From Watersipora subatra (taxonomy: Eukaryota; Bryozoa; Gymnolaemata; Cheilostomatida; Watersiporidae): a stretch of 64,000 nt of DNA. The first letter of the stretch is position 1, and each line of letters begins with the position of its first letter. The stretch is taken from assembly GCF_963576615.1 (NCBI RefSeq), contig NC_088711.1, positions 6,572,001 to 6,636,000 on the forward strand, in the 5' to 3' direction. Below, piece after piece: positions 61,846 to 64,000 of the stretch. Below the pieces are notes generated by a model, which did no database searches, was not told the origin of the DNA, and saw only the letters and a program-made list of their open reading frames with translations. The translations under genes were made by a program, and so were the position numbers.

Positions 61846-61882
61846 GACACACACACACACGCACGCACGCACGCACACAAAC
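61846..61882. repeat. CA/GCAC microsatellite
   Basis: ACACACACACACGCACGCACGC-type run over about 37 bp. Confidence 0.9.
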
Positions 61883-63771
61883 ACATGGCCTGGTGACACA
61901 CAGGTAGCTTGGTGACCAATTGTTTTTGATAGTTTCTTGCAACGCTAGCGGTAAATGAGAAAGAATGACACTGGAAAATTAACAAGTTAAACTCTAAAGC
62001 ATATCATAGAAATACCGTTTAGTTGATGCCTGCAAGTGACGATGAAAGCAAATAGTTCAGTAAAATATTAATAAAATTTTTTATAAAAACCGTTAATGAA
62101 ACAAAAGACAAGTCTTCAGATTTCATCGAAAGCTTCAAAATTAAAAGCAGGTATGAGGGTGTGAGAACAAGAGTTTAACTTCCTTTATAGCTTAGAAGGT
62201 CTCAGCAACAAGGCTTACCCAAAACATTGCTTACTTATTTTGCCTAACAATTGACACTCTTTTTTCAAAAGAAGGGGATAACGCCGATAGCAAAAAGGTT
62301 GTGCCAACCAACAAAAGAGATTTGATACGCTAGGAGACGACTGGTGGTTAAATCATAATTGGCTGACTCAGGCTTCAGCAATTTTGGGAAAATAAAAAAA
62401 TTTGGGAAATGCTTCATCTGACACTATGAAAATATATCTCGGTTAAGTGTTGTGCCTGTGTTAATGTCCTAGCAGGTTGCTTATGTTGTGTATAGCGTAA
62501 CTACCTAATTGCTATGACCTTATAAGGGTAACACCAAGACTTAAACAGCTTTATACAATGATAATTTCTTGCATTTATGCCAAAACCAATTATGGATTTT
62601 TCTCACACCGCTGCCACAGATTCTAATCAGATTGAGAATGTCACACTTCATGCGTACAGCGAAAACTGAAATATTCATATTTTAACGACACTAAAAGGGG
62701 AGATTTCACGTGTGAAGCTTTAGTAAATATGTAGTTTCATAAAATTCGATAAAACTAAAATACATATAATATGAAACTGCTGATTTTTGAGGCATTGTAA
62801 TAGCGACACAATCCTGTTCGCAATGATAGACAACAGTACAAAACATTTACATAAGAAAACAATCCACCGATAATTATACTAGTAACAAGAATGGTGTTGG
62901 TGTTGAATGTCAGAGCATCTTAAATAAAGTCAAACCTTACCTTAATTAAAAGCAGCCCGACGTACCAGTTTTTAAGAGCCATGAAATGAGCCAAATTTTG
63001 TTTGTCATGAAACCAAAAATGTGAGATGAGAAACATTGTTTTGGTGACCGATGAACAAGACACGAATGTACGTTACCCGTTTGTTTTGCATTGAGTGCTC
63101 TATTTTCATCTACTAAAATAGCGAATTAAGGTAAAAGTTTTTTATGCCAGCACGAGCATGAAGAAGGTAGCAAGTACCAAAGATAGTGATGAGAAGAATG
63201 AAGGAATAAACATATAACAAAAATAATTGAAAAACTTCAGAGTGGCTTTAAGAGTCATAAATACTGTGAGACAATTTGAACCGAAAATGGGTTTGTGTTC
63301 AAAAGGCCTCTTAGTGAAATCGATGAAAATGTAATTAAAAATGCAAAACAAAAAACTGATTAAATTAAAAGCGTTAAGTTCAAGTTAAAAGTTAAATATG
63401 CAAGTATTTATTATGTAACAACATACTTATTTCTATAACTTACAGTAATAACAGGATTATTTTTCAAGTCTGGAACCAACTAATCCAATAAGAGTTATTT
63501 TAAATAGGATTAATTTGATCGGCATACAAGATGATTGATATATGAGCTTGATTACACCACAGGATGAAGCGAGTTCGCATCTTGAAATTAGACTAAAATT
63601 TTCCCCCAAGAAATTACCTTTGATTAGCATCAAATTACCTATCGAAAGAAATATTTTGTAGAATACGCAGACTTTGCCATCAACATAAGTACATTCTTTA
63701 ACTACTGCTGAATATACGATGTAACATTTGGGCAAGCATTGAACTCTACAACCAGAATTATCTCCAGCCAT

Positions 63772-64000
63772 GCCTGTATTCCCTGGTTACAAATTGGGGT
63801 GGCTAATGTTAGGCGACTAGTTATGAGCATCTAGGGGTTTGGAGGGGCGGTATCAGCCCCCTCAACAGGTTTCTTTCATGTAGAGCCTCAACCGGGCATC
63901 TCACGTAAAGTTTGAAAAGATTTTATCGGAAAGTATAAACATTTTTTCTATTATTTGAGATTTGTTTGTTTTAGGTGATGTGACTACCAGGACGTTTTCA
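63772..64000 (+). repeat. Second copy of the dispersed repeat at 3011-3240
   Basis: Begins GCCTGTATTCCCTGGTTACA, with shared phrases AGGCGACTAGTTATGAGCAT, CTCAACAGGTTTC, and CTCAACCGGGCATCTCACGT. The copy runs off the end of the window in the same orientation as that at 3011. The shared end GTATTC suggests the same element family as 3009-3616. Confidence 0.8.

Larger units (their letters stand above)
58922..64000. other. 5' side of zinc-finger gene; no further gene seen
   Basis: No ORF here has recognisable domains. There is a CA/GCAC microsatellite at 61846-61882 and a copy of a dispersed repeat at 63772. Upstream non-coding exons of the zinc-finger gene could lie here. Confidence 0.55.

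Noticed and set aside
63457-63771. 104-codon minus-strand frame
   Set aside because: No domain, no splice support and ordinary AT-rich composition; likely chance.

Overview
This is an AT-rich, intron-containing metazoan nuclear sequence. The spliced genes with GT-AG introns, the ciliary coiled-coil genes, the complete G3BP gene and the load of decayed transposons and minisatellites suggest a non-arthropod invertebrate, perhaps a lophotrochozoan; the phylum cannot be fixed from the sequence. It is not prokaryotic: no operons, Shine-Dalgarno sites or CRISPR arrays are visible, and most long open frames in the non-genic parts come from tandem repeats.

Six genes can be assembled by hand with phase-consistent splice sites. 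(1) An ANKRD40-like gene on the minus strand, 12116 down to 5397, three exons, with the C-terminal part not found. (2) A CCDC15-like gene on the plus strand, about 18372 to 35710, ten exons and about 447 residues visible. (3) An outer-dynein-arm-docking-type coiled-coil gene (ODAD3/CCDC183 class) on the minus strand, 30770 down to 24194, ten exons, 484 residues. It lies wholly inside the 10.4-kb third intron of gene 2. (4) A G3BP (rasputin) stress-granule gene on the minus strand, 48643 down to 36464, nine coding exons, 528 residues, with NTF2-like, SWA, RRM and RGG parts. (5) A small unrecognised gene on the plus strand, 49805 to 54867, three exons, 115 residues, head-to-head with G3BP. (6) A four-finger C2H2 zinc-finger gene on the minus strand, 58921 down to 56753, a 722-codon open frame with a CtBP-type PLDLS motif.

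The introns and intergenic DNA hold many repeats. There are tandem arrays with units of 15, 16, 17, 19, 22, 28, 31, 36, about 64 and 74 bp, most of them inside the CCDC15-like locus. There is a 1.1-kb hAT element with 8-bp target duplications, a 2-kb pogo/Tigger-like element with about 60-bp inverted ends and TA duplications, and a 1.5-kb TA-flanked element with ends CCCTAGGACACTTA. Two non-LTR retrotransposon fragments are present, one of them carrying a restriction-endonuclease-like C-terminus, plus five copies of a Helitron-like 3' terminus and a few tRNA-like (SINE) heads.

Layout: 1-5 kb repeats; 5-12 kb ANKRD40-like; 12-18 kb repeats and a retrotransposon; 18-36 kb the nested CCDC15/ODAD locus; 36-49 kb G3BP, tail-to-tail with CCDC15; 49-55 kb the small gene; 55-56.7 kb spacer; 56.7-59 kb zinc finger; 59-64 kb no gene seen. 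Two neighbouring genes (CCDC15-like and ODAD-like) belong to families linked with centrioles or cilia, which suggests the locus is active in ciliated cells; this is inference.
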